NCBI GenBank assembly: GCA_021736615.1
Contig: JAIPFN010000155.1
Location: 1-13,194 of the forward strand
Direction: 5' to 3'
Length of the DNA stretch: 13,194 bases
DNA from: Phycisphaerae bacterium
Lineage (GTDB): Bacteria; Planctomycetota; Phycisphaerae; Sedimentisphaerales; Anaerohalosphaeraceae
Below are positions 6,998 to 13,194 of the stretch, piece after piece (positions within the stretch are counted from its first letter, which is position 1; the number at the start of each line of letters is the position of its first letter). A program made the translations under genes and the position numbers. The notes beneath the pieces were generated by a model. That model did no database searches. It saw only the letters and a list, made by a program, of their open reading frames with translations, and was not told the DNA's origin.

Positions 6998-8419
6998 GCT
7001 TAAAACAGTATGCACCACAATCACATTCGCCTTTTCTTTAGAGCCCGGCTTTCTGGTTGTCACCAATACTATCTTGTCTCCGGCCCTTGCCAATTTTGCT
7101 TTCAGTACCTTTTGCTCTACCATCTCGGCGAATTCGTCTATTCCCCCAGGCGGCGTTTCCAATTGCGGTATCACCCCGTACTGCATACACATTTGCCTGC
7201 AGACTCTAGCCTCCGAACTGTATGCCAGGATCGGAGAATCTATCCTTGCCTTGCTGAAAAAAGCAGCTGTCCTTCCGCTTTCCGACCACGTCGCAACCAT
7301 CGGCGCGGCGATCTGATCGACAATATATGCAACGCTCGGAGCCAATGCCGCCACCAGCCGGTCGTCAGTATCGGCCTTTATCTGATCGCGGGGTTCATTC
7401 AGGCTGTCGAGGTACGTCTCGGTGTACGTAGCCACCTGCCGGATGGTCTTTAAGACCTCTACCGGGTATTTGCCAACCGCCGTCTCACCGGAAAGCATCA
7501 CCGCATCGGTAAGATCCATTATCGCGTTTGCAACGTCGGAAATCTCGGCCCGTGTCGCAGTCGGCATGTCGATCATACTCTGAAGCATCTGGGTAGCGAC
7601 GATAACGGGCTTGCCCTTCTGATGACAAAGACGGGTGATCCGCTTTTGTATCAGCGGCACCTCTGCAAGATCCATCTCCACGCCAAGATCGCCCCGTGCG
7701 ACAAGAACCACATCGCTGACGTCGACAACGGCTTCAAGGTCAGCAACGGCCTGCGGGGTTTCAATTTTCGATACAACTTTTATATGAGAATCTTTAGAGA
7801 CCAGGTAGTCTTTAAGTTCCTGAACATCGGCCGCACTGCGTACAAAACTAAGAGCCAGAAAATCCATCCCCCGCTCGATGGCCCAGTCAACACACTTCCA
7901 GTCCCTCGGCGTTATCGACGGAATCGAAACCTTCGTATCAGGCAGATTGATACCCTTACTACTGTTCAACTCACCACCGACGATAACCCTGCAAACCACC
8001 TCGTCATCGTTTTTACTCACAACAAGCAGCGAAAGCTGGCCGTCGTCAATAAACACCCGATCACCGACCTCGACGTCATGAACAAAAAACTCATAATTCG
8101 TACCAAAACATTTAGCCGTCCCCGCCCCGCTGCCGTTAACGATAGTAATCTCCGAACCTTCAAGCAGCATATTGTCATTGCTGTCGATCAAACCGGTGCG
8201 TATCTTCGGCCCGCAAAGATCGCCCATAACCGCTGTAACACGCTCAGCCCCACCACGAGCAGCGTTAATCTCATCGAGCAGTAAGGCATAATAGTCGAAC
8301 GACCCATGCGAAAAATTCAGCCGAAAAACGTCAACACCGTTTTCGATCAACTCACCGATAACCTTCCGATCAGCAGTCGCCGGTCCTACAGTTGCTATTA
8401 TCTTAGTCTTAATAACCAT
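6992..8419 (-). CDS. pyk: Pyruvate kinase
   Basis: Converts phosphoenolpyruvate and ADP to pyruvate and ATP in lower glycolysis, in the cytoplasm; 475 aa, the usual length, without a C-terminal phosphohistidine extension. The active-site signature VVSKIETPQ carries catalytic Lys218 and metal-binding Glu220. Other family blocks are FRLNFSHG (32-39), GPKIRTG (70-76), SITPRDW (168-174), RGDLGVE (242-248), ATQMLQSM (275-282) and SGETAVGKYP (310-319). The residue after GP is Lys72, the form associated with potassium-independent pyruvate kinases. The ATG at 8419 has GGAG 6 bases upstream. The C-terminus SD-stop comes from the adjoining heptamer array and may be an acquired end. A cluster of hairpins separates it from folP upstream. 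Confidence 0.97.
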   Translation of the reverse strand: MVIKTKIIATVGPATADRKVIGELIENGVDVFRLNFSHGSFDYYALLLDEINAARGGAERVTAVMGDLCGPKIRTGLIDSNDNMLLEGSEITIVNGSGAGTAKCFGTNYEFFVHDVEVGDRVFIDDGQLSLLVVSKNDDEVVCRVIVGGELNSSKGINLPDTKVSIPSITPRDWKCVDWAIERGMDFLALSFVRSAADVQELKDYLVSKDSHIKVVSKIETPQAVADLEAVVDVSDVVLVARGDLGVEMDLAEVPLIQKRITRLCHQKGKPVIVATQMLQSMIDMPTATRAEISDVANAIMDLTDAVMLSGETAVGKYPVEVLKTIRQVATYTETYLDSLNEPRDQIKADTDDRLVAALAPSVAYIVDQIAAPMVATWSESGRTAAFFSKARIDSPILAYSSEARVCRQMCMQYGVIPQLETPPGGIDEFAEMVEQKVLKAKLARAGDKIVLVTTRKPGSKEKANVIVVHTVLSD

Positions 8420-8448
8420 TTAATACTCCATACAAAATTTTATGTACC

Positions 8449-8465
8449 GCCGGCATCTTGCCGGC
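8449..8465. repeat. Hairpin 1 upstream of pyk
   Basis: A perfect 7-bp stem (left arm GCCGGCA, 8449-8455) with a TCT loop. First of four consecutive hairpins in the pyk-folP spacer. It lacks a T-tract on either side, so it is not an obvious intrinsic terminator. Confidence 0.9.
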
Positions 8466-8475
8466 TTTAATCCGT

Positions 8476-8498
8476 GCTGTCGGCATCCTGCCGACAGC
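8476..8498. repeat. Hairpin 2 upstream of pyk
   Basis: A perfect 10-bp stem (left arm GCTGTCGGCA, 8476-8485) with a TCC loop. It shares the core GGCA-loop-TGCC with hairpins 1 and 3. Confidence 0.92.
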
Positions 8499-8523
8499 TT
8501 CTGCGGGCAGGATGCCCGCAGAA
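8499..8523. repeat. Hairpin 3 upstream of pyk
   Basis: A perfect 11-bp stem (left arm TTCTGCGGGCA, 8499-8509) with a GGA loop. It directly abuts hairpin 2. Its loop is the complement of the loop of hairpin 2, so it is a related unit in the opposite orientation. Confidence 0.92.
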
Positions 8524-8536
8524 CGATTTCGAACGC

Positions 8537-8552
8537 GTGTGCTAAAGCACAC
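8537..8552. repeat. Hairpin 4 next to the folP stop
   Basis: A 7-bp stem (left arm GTGTGCT, 8537-8543) with an AA loop, ending one base before the folP stop codon at 8554-8556. It is different in sequence from hairpins 1-3. It could work as a 3' RNA-stabilising stem for folP. Confidence 0.85.
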
Positions 8553-8553
8553 C

Positions 8554-9402
8554 CTACGGTTTACCACAAATCTGATTCGCCACCTTAACTACATCTACGT
8601 TTTCGGCCACATCATGTACCCTTACTATCGAAACACCCGCTGCAACTGCCAGTGCTGTCGTCGCTGCCGTTGCATAGACTCTGTCTGCGGGCTGTTCCTT
8701 ACCGGTTATCTGACCAAGGAAGCGTTTTCTGCTTGCCCCAAGCAGCACCCGGTAACCGCTCTCCGTAAAACGTTCCAGATTCCTTAGCAGCTCAATATTA
8801 TGCTCGAATGTCTTACCAAACCCGATACCAGGATCGATCATTATTCTCTCCGGCAGGATCCCGCAGTCTTCGGCGATCTTTGCCCGCGCGACAAGATAGT
8901 CAAGCACCTCGGCGACAACATCTTCATACACCGGCTTTTGCTGCATCGTAGCGGGCGTGCCCTGCATGTGCATCAGTATAACCGGCACCTGTTTTTCAGC
9001 CGCCAAATGCACCATCGCAGGATCGGAAAGCGCGGTAACATCATTTATCACAGATGCACCGGCATCTATGGCGGCGGCGGCGACTTCTGCAAACCGAGTG
9101 TCAATGCTGATCACCGCGTCCGTCTGCTCGCTTAAGGCTTCTATAACCGGCACCGCTCTTTTAATCTGATCGGCACAACTGACAGCCTCACTGCCAGGCC
9201 GCGTGGACTCCGGCCCAACGTCAATCATCGCCGCACCTGCCCTGGCCATAGCTACACCATGAGCGACCGCTTTATCAACATCAACAAACGCCCCGCCGTC
9301 ACTAAACGAATCGGGAGTAACGTTAAGTATACCCATAACAACACAGCCGCCCGAAAAATCAAGGCTGCCCGTCGGCCATTGTAATATTTGTTGTCCAGCC
9401 AT
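8554..9402 (-). CDS. folP: Dihydropteroate synthase
   Basis: Condenses 6-hydroxymethyl-dihydropterin pyrophosphate with p-aminobenzoate in folate synthesis (cytoplasmic TIM barrel), 282 aa from the chosen start. Motifs in order: GILNVTPDSFSDGG (24-37), DVGPESTRPG (61-70), SIDT (99-102), ND at 120-121, HMQGTP (145-150), IDPGIGFGK (189-197), GASRKRFLG (222-230) and RVHDV (261-265). The loop reads GPESTRPG where most relatives have GGESTRPG or GAESTRPG; this is a minor variation near the p-aminobenzoate/sulfonamide site. The start at 9402 is preferred over the ATG at 9408, because AGGAG at 9409-9413 is spaced 6 bases from the former and touches the latter. It lies 14 bp after pdxB, so the two are probably co-transcribed. 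Confidence 0.97.
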   Translation of the reverse strand: MAGQQILQWPTGSLDFSGGCVVMGILNVTPDSFSDGGAFVDVDKAVAHGVAMARAGAAMIDVGPESTRPGSEAVSCADQIKRAVPVIEALSEQTDAVISIDTRFAEVAAAAIDAGASVINDVTALSDPAMVHLAAEKQVPVILMHMQGTPATMQQKPVYEDVVAEVLDYLVARAKIAEDCGILPERIMIDPGIGFGKTFEHNIELLRNLERFTESGYRVLLGASRKRFLGQITGKEQPADRVYATAATTALAVAAGVSIVRVHDVAENVDVVKVANQICGKP

Positions 9403-9408
9403 TTCCAT

Positions 9409-9413
9409 CTCCT
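9409..9413 (-). promoter_or_regulatory. folP ribosome binding site
   Basis: AGGAG on the minus strand. The 6-base spacing to the ATG ending at 9402, against zero spacing to the ATG ending at 9408, decides the start of folP. Confidence 0.7.
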
Positions 9414-9416
9414 GTT

Positions 9417-10559
9417 TTAAATCTTAAACCCTATCCCGACCAGTTTTTTTGCCAGTTTACTTTCTTTGTCCTCGATCACGATCTTCGTATTCTGGAACTC
9501 ACGCCGTACAGGATAGGTTTTGCGCAAATCGTCAAACCATTTACCCCGTCCTTCCGGCTCTACTATCAAAATCTCTCGCGTGTTGAAATCGTCACGGTTG
9601 ATCACATAGATACTTTGAACAGTATCGTGGATTATCCTCTGCTCATCGGCGGCGGACGGGTCAATAGTTATCTCCGGTATCTCCGGAACCGGAAGGAAAT
9701 CGTCTATACAGTGCTTTATCTCCAGACCGAAATGCCGACAAGCCGCCTCATAGATCATCATCATCCCGGCGACCTTACCATCATAAGAATACCCCGCGAT
9801 ATGCGGCGTAGAAAGATCGACCTTCAGCAAAAGCTCGTTGTCAATATCAGGCTCATTCTCCCAAACATCCAGAACCGCCCCGGCGATAGCCTTTGAAGCC
9901 AGAACTGCCTTTAGAGCAGCCGTAGCATGAACCCCGCCGCGAGAACTGTTAAAAAAGAAACTACCCTTTTTCATCGAAGCAAAAAACTTCTCATCGGCAA
10001 GGTGAAATGTCTTATCTGCACCATCGAAAGTAAGCGGCGTATGCATAGTAACAAAATCGCACTGGAAAATCTCTTCCAACGGGCGGTATTTGTCATCACC
10101 CGTCTGCCTTTTAAGCGGCGGGTCATTAAGAACAACCTTCATCCCAAGAGCCGCAGCCTTCTTTTCAACTTTTCTTCCAACATTACCAACACCAACGATA
10201 CCGATAGATTTGCCTTCAAGAACAAACTTGTATTTTTTACCCAAAGCCAAAAGTGCTGCAATAACATACTCGGCTACGGAGTTAGCATTTGAACCCGGCG
10301 CAGACGAAAAGCCAATCCCGCCGCGGTCGAGGTAATCAAGGTCGATATGGTCCATACCAATAGTAGCGGTCGCGGCGAATTTCACCCTGCTGCCCCCCAG
10401 AAGCTCTTCATTAACCTTAGTAATACTCCTAACAAGCAGAATATCTGCATCCTTGACAAGGCCCGGCGTAATATCCCTGCCGCCAACAAGCGTAACATCG
10501 CCAATAGAAGAAAAACACTCCTTAACAAACGGTATATTCATATCCGCAATAATTTTCAT
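9417..10559 (-). CDS. pdxB: Erythronate-4-phosphate dehydrogenase
   Basis: NAD-dependent oxidation of 4-phosphoerythronate, the second step of the DXP-dependent route to pyridoxal phosphate; cytoplasmic, 380 aa like E. coli PdxB. The protein follows E. coli PdxB closely as I recall it: the start KIIADMNIPF, VRSITKVNEELL, ATATIGMDHID, the Rossmann motif GVGNVGRK (123-130), DPP, HTPLTFDG, HLADEK, and the C-terminal dimerisation part ending LVGIGFKI. The 2-hydroxyacid dehydrogenase catalytic residues are present: Arg207 in SSRGG, Glu236 in WENEP, and His253 in TPHIAGY. The ATG at 10559 has no recognisable ribosome binding site, and a repeat element begins about 11 bases upstream. It sits between the hydrate epimerase gene and folP, so the run handles several cofactors. 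Confidence 0.95.
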   Translation of the reverse strand: MKIIADMNIPFVKECFSSIGDVTLVGGRDITPGLVKDADILLVRSITKVNEELLGGSRVKFAATATIGMDHIDLDYLDRGGIGFSSAPGSNANSVAEYVIAALLALGKKYKFVLEGKSIGIVGVGNVGRKVEKKAAALGMKVVLNDPPLKRQTGDDKYRPLEEIFQCDFVTMHTPLTFDGADKTFHLADEKFFASMKKGSFFFNSSRGGVHATAALKAVLASKAIAGAVLDVWENEPDIDNELLLKVDLSTPHIAGYSYDGKVAGMMMIYEAACRHFGLEIKHCIDDFLPVPEIPEITIDPSAADEQRIIHDTVQSIYVINRDDFNTREILIVEPEGRGKWFDDLRKTYPVRREFQNTKIVIEDKESKLAKKLVGIGFKI

Positions 10560-10569
10560 AAGATCGTAT

Positions 10570-10648
10570 CGGCCGCAAGGCCGTTTCCTTCATTATACAT
10601 TAGACAATAGTCATTATTCATTTCAAACTGACCTTTCGGTCAGTTTGA
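10570..10648. repeat. Composite repeat, copy 1
   Basis: It fills almost the whole spacer between the epimerase gene and pdxB. It has a CGGCC stem with GCAA loop (10570-10583), an AT-rich backbone reading ATTATACATTA, ACAATA and TCATTATTCATTT (10592-10623), and a perfect 11-bp hairpin (10623-10633 with 10638-10648, loop TTTC). The backbone recurs at 12571-12628. The stop codon of the epimerase gene lies in the right arm of the second hairpin. Confidence 0.8.
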
Positions 10649-11332
10649 CCGTCCCGGTTCAATTCCTATTGATACTACATAAACATCGCCTGTAAATTCT
10701 TTGGCGTTTTTCTCTGTAAAGCCTTTTTTCACAGCAACAAAAGTCACCGTCGCCGCCGCTCTTATCGCCGCACCTAAAGGAACCCCTTTATCGCAATCAA
10801 GCCCCGAAGGAATATCAACCGCTATTATCTCCGCGTCCAGACTGTTTATGCTTTCGATCAGTTCAATGTAATTATCCCTTAGCTGCCCGGCCAATCCAGT
10901 CCCCAAAAGTGCATCGACAACCATATCGCACCCGGCGGCAACCCGGGCAACGCCTTCGCCAGCCGGTACACCTATTTCAATATCAAGCTTCATCTTTTCG
11001 ATTATCCGCAGGTTTTCCAGCGCATCGCCCTTTATTTTATCTCGGTCCGCACAGATAACCACCTTCACAATACCCCCGGCGTTATGCAAATGCCTTGCGA
11101 TCACATACCCGTCACCGCCGTTGTTACCCCCGCCGCAGAAGACGCATACCCTCTTGCCCATCGCACCTCCAAGCCGCTCTGCGATAATATCGGCACACCC
11201 GCTGCCGGCATTTTCCATCAAAACCACACCGGAAACACCTACGCTGCCGATAGCCCACGCATCGACAGCGCGAACCTCATCGCGGCTCATAACGCTGCAA
11301 TTATCCAAATCTACGGGTAAAAATCTCTTCAT
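10640..11332 (-). CDS. nnrE: NAD(P)H-hydrate epimerase (YjeF N-terminal domain)
   Basis: Interconverts the R and S epimers of damaged hydrated NAD(P)H so that a dehydratase can repair them; cytoplasmic, 230 aa. Family motifs: the MSRDEVRAVDAWAI start of the domain (15-28), LMENAG (38-43), GGGNNGGDGY (67-76), VDALLGTG (139-146) and DIPSGLD (173-179). Only the epimerase domain is present; the ADP/ATP-dependent dehydratase found fused in YjeF-type proteins would have to be encoded elsewhere. A longer frame begins at 11428, but its first 32 residues overlap the surE promoter. The ATG at 11332 is chosen because a TATAAT box lies just 7 bases upstream. There is no Shine-Dalgarno site, so the gene is probably leaderless. 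The last residues, SN-stop, lie inside a hairpin repeat. Confidence 0.93.
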   Translation of the reverse strand: MKRFLPVDLDNCSVMSRDEVRAVDAWAIGSVGVSGVVLMENAGSGCADIIAERLGGAMGKRVCVFCGGGNNGGDGYVIARHLHNAGGIVKVVICADRDKIKGDALENLRIIEKMKLDIEIGVPAGEGVARVAAGCDMVVDALLGTGLAGQLRDNYIELIESINSLDAEIIAVDIPSGLDCDKGVPLGAAIRAAATVTFVAVKKGFTEKNAKEFTGDVYVVSIGIEPGRSN

Positions 11333-11339
11333 ACCCGCA

Positions 11340-11367
11340 ATTATAAGCCCAAACCCGCCAATATCAA
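11340..11367 (-). promoter_or_regulatory. Promoter of the epimerase gene, leaderless
   Basis: On the minus strand, TTGATA (11362-11367) and TATAAT (11340-11345) are separated by 16 bp. The ATG begins 7 bases after the -10 box, so transcription should start at or next to the start codon. Confidence 0.65.
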
Positions 11368-11387
11368 ATAATAACTGCCACAATCTG

Positions 11388-11416
11388 TTGACAAATTTTA
11401 ATATCCAAACTACAAT
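11388..11416 (+). promoter_or_regulatory. Promoter of surE, leaderless
   Basis: TTGACA (11388-11393), a 17-bp spacer and TACAAT (11411-11416) make a near-consensus sigma70 promoter. Six C bases separate the -10 box from the surE ATG at 11423, which leaves no room for a ribosome binding site; the expected start of the mRNA is the A of the ATG. Confidence 0.72.
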
Positions 11417-11422
11417 CCCCCC

Positions 11423-12187
11423 ATGCATATACTACTTACAAATGACGATGGAATTTTTACCCCCTCAATAGCGGCGATGTACAAACAGCTCCGCAAGATC
11501 GCTGCCGTTACGGTCGTCGCCCCCTCACAGGGCCAGTCCGGGGCAAGCCACAGCATAACCCTGAGCCCGATAACCTGCGACAAAATCGACATAACAGGCA
11601 AATTCACCGGCTATAGCGTCCAGGGTTCCCCGGTTGACTGCGTCAAACTCGGCATCCTCGAACTTTGCGCCGAACCCGTCGACCTGGTCGTATCAGGCAT
11701 CAATTTCGGTGCCAACGTCGGAATCCACGTCCATTACTCCGGAACTGTCGGAGCGGCGATGGAGGGGGCTTTATGCGGTATACCGTCTATCGCCGTCAGC
11801 GCGATGTTCGAAAATGAAATGGATTTCGACAAATCCGCCGAATACGCGCTGAAAACCATCGAGTCGATCCTGCCGCTAAAGGGCAGCGAAGTTATCAACA
11901 TAAACATCCCCAAGCTGGCAAAAGGCAAACCAAAAGGCGTAAAGGTCGTCTCGCACACAACCAACATCTACGAAGAAACATACCTAAAGCAAAAGGACGA
12001 ATACGGACACACCCGTTACGCCTATACCAGCGGAAGACACACAGACAAAACCGGAACCACGGACGTCACCGCCCTGCTCGACGGATACATCACGGTATCG
12101 GCACTGCACTTTGACATGAACGACGTCGAAAAAAATAAGGAACTCGAAAATACAAAATGGCTTTGGCCTGAATTCGGAGATCAATGA
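11423..12187 (+). CDS. surE: 5'/3'-nucleotidase SurE
   Basis: Metal-dependent phosphatase that removes phosphate from nucleoside 5'- and 3'-monophosphates, linked to stationary-phase survival; 254 aa, typical length. The metal site residues are visible: Asp8-Asp9 in LLTNDDG, Ser39 in QSGAS, and Asn94 in SGINFGANVG. YSGTVGAAMEGAL (105-117) is another family block, and the N-terminal VVAPSQGQSGASHSIT is characteristic. The start lies directly beside a strong promoter with no leader. The gene overlaps the ACT-domain gene by 4 bp (ATGA), so the two are translated together. It is divergent from the epimerase gene. Confidence 0.97.
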   Translation: MHILLTNDDGIFTPSIAAMYKQLRKIAAVTVVAPSQGQSGASHSITLSPITCDKIDITGKFTGYSVQGSPVDCVKLGILELCAEPVDLVVSGINFGANVGIHVHYSGTVGAAMEGALCGIPSIAVSAMFENEMDFDKSAEYALKTIESILPLKGSEVININIPKLAKGKPKGVKVVSHTTNIYEETYLKQKDEYGHTRYAYTSGRHTDKTGTTDVTALLDGYITVSALHFDMNDVEKNKELENTKWLWPEFGDQ

Positions 12188-12477
12188 TGCCCAAAAAGAA
12201 ACAATCGCAAATCTGTATCATCACCGTCACCGGCAAGGACAAAGTCGGCATTATCGCTAAGATCAGCAACGCCATGTACAGGGCAGGCGTCAACATCGTC
12301 GATGTAAACCAGAATATCATGGAAAGCTATTTCGTGATGACAATGGCCTGCGATATCGCCGAAGCCAACATAACAATAGAAAAAATACAACAACGCCTGG
12401 CAACGATAGCAAACGAGATGAACCTGAACATAACCATCCAGAATGAAACTATCTTCAAGATGATGCATCGGGTATAA
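12184..12477 (+). CDS. ACT-domain protein (UPF0237/GcvR-like)
   Basis: Small stand-alone ACT-domain protein, 97 aa (96 if the adjacent ATG at 12187 is used). The ACT core reads CIITVTGKDKVGIIAKISNA then GVNIVDVNQNIMESYFVMTM, with a helix TIEKIQQRLATIANEMN and a last strand NITIQNETIFKMMHR. Such proteins bind amino acids or other small ligands and regulate partner proteins; the ligand here cannot be read. GGAG at 12176-12179 is 4 bases from the first ATG and 7 from the second. The overlap with surE indicates co-expression. Confidence 0.9.
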   Translation: MMPKKKQSQICIITVTGKDKVGIIAKISNAMYRAGVNIVDVNQNIMESYFVMTMACDIAEANITIEKIQQRLATIANEMNLNITIQNETIFKMMHRV

Positions 12478-12524
12478 GCGTGTGGCGAGCAACTTGCGGC
12501 GGGCAGCGAAACCGTTCAATAGTA

Positions 12525-12628
12525 TCGGCCGCAAAGCCGAATCAGGAACGTGTCCCGATTTAACATCGGGATTATACATTATACAATATGGAACATCCCG
12601 GCTTTACGTCGGGAATCATTATTCATTT
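12525..12628. repeat. Composite repeat, copy 2, with extra hairpins
   Basis: It fills most of the spacer between the ACT gene and the transporter gene. It has a TCGGC/GCCGA hairpin (12525-12540, loop CGCAAA), a TCCCGAT/ATCGGGA hairpin (12553-12571), the backbone ATTATACATTATACAATA, a hairpin TCCCGGC/GTCGGGA with one G-T wobble (12596-12614), then TCATTATTCATTTT. Copy 1 at 10570-10648 has the same backbone order without the two CCCG hairpins. Bases 12478-12524 before it hold nothing I recognise. Confidence 0.78.
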
Positions 12629-12644
12629 TAATTAGCGGTTCAAA

Positions 12645-13194
12645 ATGGTAATTCTCGGAATAATACTTGGTCTGTCTGCTGCAACATGCAATTCCATAGC
12701 CTATCTCTTATCGCGCGCCTTTCTCCAAAAGCACCACCAGAGCCACTTCCACCTCCTGGCCGTCTCACATCTCATACTCGGTACGGTATCTGTCGGCCTC
12801 ACCGCCTTTCTGTGGCCGGAAAACATGCCGTCTATCAGGGTTTTCGGCCTGCCGCTTCTCGGAACGGCTTTTTTCTATCTCGCCGCGCAGATATGTTTCT
12901 TTCTCGCCCTGAAAAAAACAGAAGCCTCAAGACTTTCGCCGATGCTCGGGGCAAAAATAATAATACTCACGTTAATCAGCGTTCTGTTCCTGGACGCTTC
13001 TTTTACCGGCCTGCAGTGGACAGCGATCATGTTCTCTTTCATAGCAGCCGTCCTGCTTACCGGTGCTGGCTCAAGAGTACCGGCAATGGCAATCCTGCTT
13101 ATCACAGCGACATGCCTTGGATACTGCTTGTCGGACATCAACATCGCAAAACTAATCCCAAGCTTCACACCGGAGATGAATCTGATACCGGCAG
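12645..13194 (+). CDS. EamA/DMT-family membrane transporter, partial
   Basis: Five-prime part of a gene (183 codons) that runs off the right edge of the window with no stop. It encodes a hydrophobic protein starting MVILGIILGLSAATCNSIAY, with about five or six predicted membrane segments by eye. It contains the DMT-like pattern FFYLAAQICFFLALKKTEAS followed by SPMLGAKIIILTLISVLFL and a short helix pair. These features fit the EamA drug/metabolite transporter superfamily, with a length so far of about half to two thirds of a ten-helix protein. No clear ribosome binding site precedes the ATG, and a composite repeat ends 17 bases upstream. The family call is moderate and the substrate is unknown. 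Confidence 0.7.
   Translation, partial: MVILGIILGLSAATCNSIAYLLSRAFLQKHHQSHFHLLAVSHLILGTVSVGLTAFLWPENMPSIRVFGLPLLGTAFFYLAAQICFFLALKKTEASRLSPMLGAKIIILTLISVLFLDASFTGLQWTAIMFSFIAAVLLTGAGSRVPAMAILLITATCLGYCLSDINIAKLIPSFTPEMNLIPA

Noticed and set aside
7622..8284. 220-codon open frame on the plus strand opposite pyk
   Set aside because: It lies fully inside the pyruvate kinase gene and has no recognisable domain.
8449..8552. Intrinsic terminator series for folP
   Set aside because: The stems are strong but no T-tract follows any of them on the minus strand; kept only as repeats.
11333..11428. N-terminal extension of the hydrate epimerase to an ATG at 11428
   Set aside because: It would overlap surE and its promoter, adds residues outside the domain, and ignores the TATAAT box directly before the ATG at 11332.
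12875..13168. 97-codon minus-strand frame at the right end
   Set aside because: The plus frame from 12645 encodes a coherent multi-helix membrane protein through the same bases.

Overview
The window looks like a chromosomal segment of a Gram-negative bacterium, most likely a planctomycete (Phycisphaerae/Sedimentisphaerales-like). The lineage guess rests on three things: a zinc-ribbon/DUF4190/pseudopilin-like protein ending in an H-X(9-10)-DG motif, a domain style abundant in Planctomycetota; spacers filled with small stem-loop and heptamer repeats; and the general protein flavour. It is an inference. No rRNA, tRNA, CRISPR array, transposase or integrase was seen.

Left part (123-5845, plus strand): a four-gene efflux operon with a TolC-like outer-membrane lipoprotein, a MacA/HlyD-type periplasmic adaptor, a MacB/LolD-type ABC ATPase and a separate MacB-type permease. 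The last three genes overlap or nearly touch (1-bp and 4-bp overlaps). Together they would make an ATP-driven tripartite export machine from the inner membrane through the periplasm to the outer membrane.

Middle part (6050-11332, minus strand), in transcription order: a stand-alone NAD(P)H-hydrate epimerase, PdxB (vitamin B6 synthesis), FolP (folate synthesis), pyruvate kinase, and the zinc-ribbon/DUF4190/H-X-DG protein. FolP starts 14 bp after PdxB; the other junctions are separated by repeat-filled spacers.

Right part (11423 to the end, plus strand): surE and an ACT-domain protein (4-bp overlap), then the start of an EamA/DMT-type membrane transporter cut by the window edge. The 90-bp gap between the epimerase gene and surE holds two outward-facing sigma70-like promoters whose -10 boxes lie only 6-7 bp from the start codons. 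Both genes therefore look leaderless, whereas most other genes here have clear GGAG-type ribosome binding sites.

The gene content is ordinary; the most unusual feature is the architecture of the spacers. They contain a 38-bp element in three copies, two of which flank one gene as direct repeats; a nine-unit heptamer array; a run of four perfect hairpins; and a mosaic element present twice, in which hairpins appear spliced into a shared AT-rich backbone. The stop codons of pyk and the epimerase gene lie inside these repeats, and those of folP and the TolC-like gene touch them. I found no evidence for a wholly new multi-gene system; the repeat ecology and the paired leaderless promoters are the best leads.
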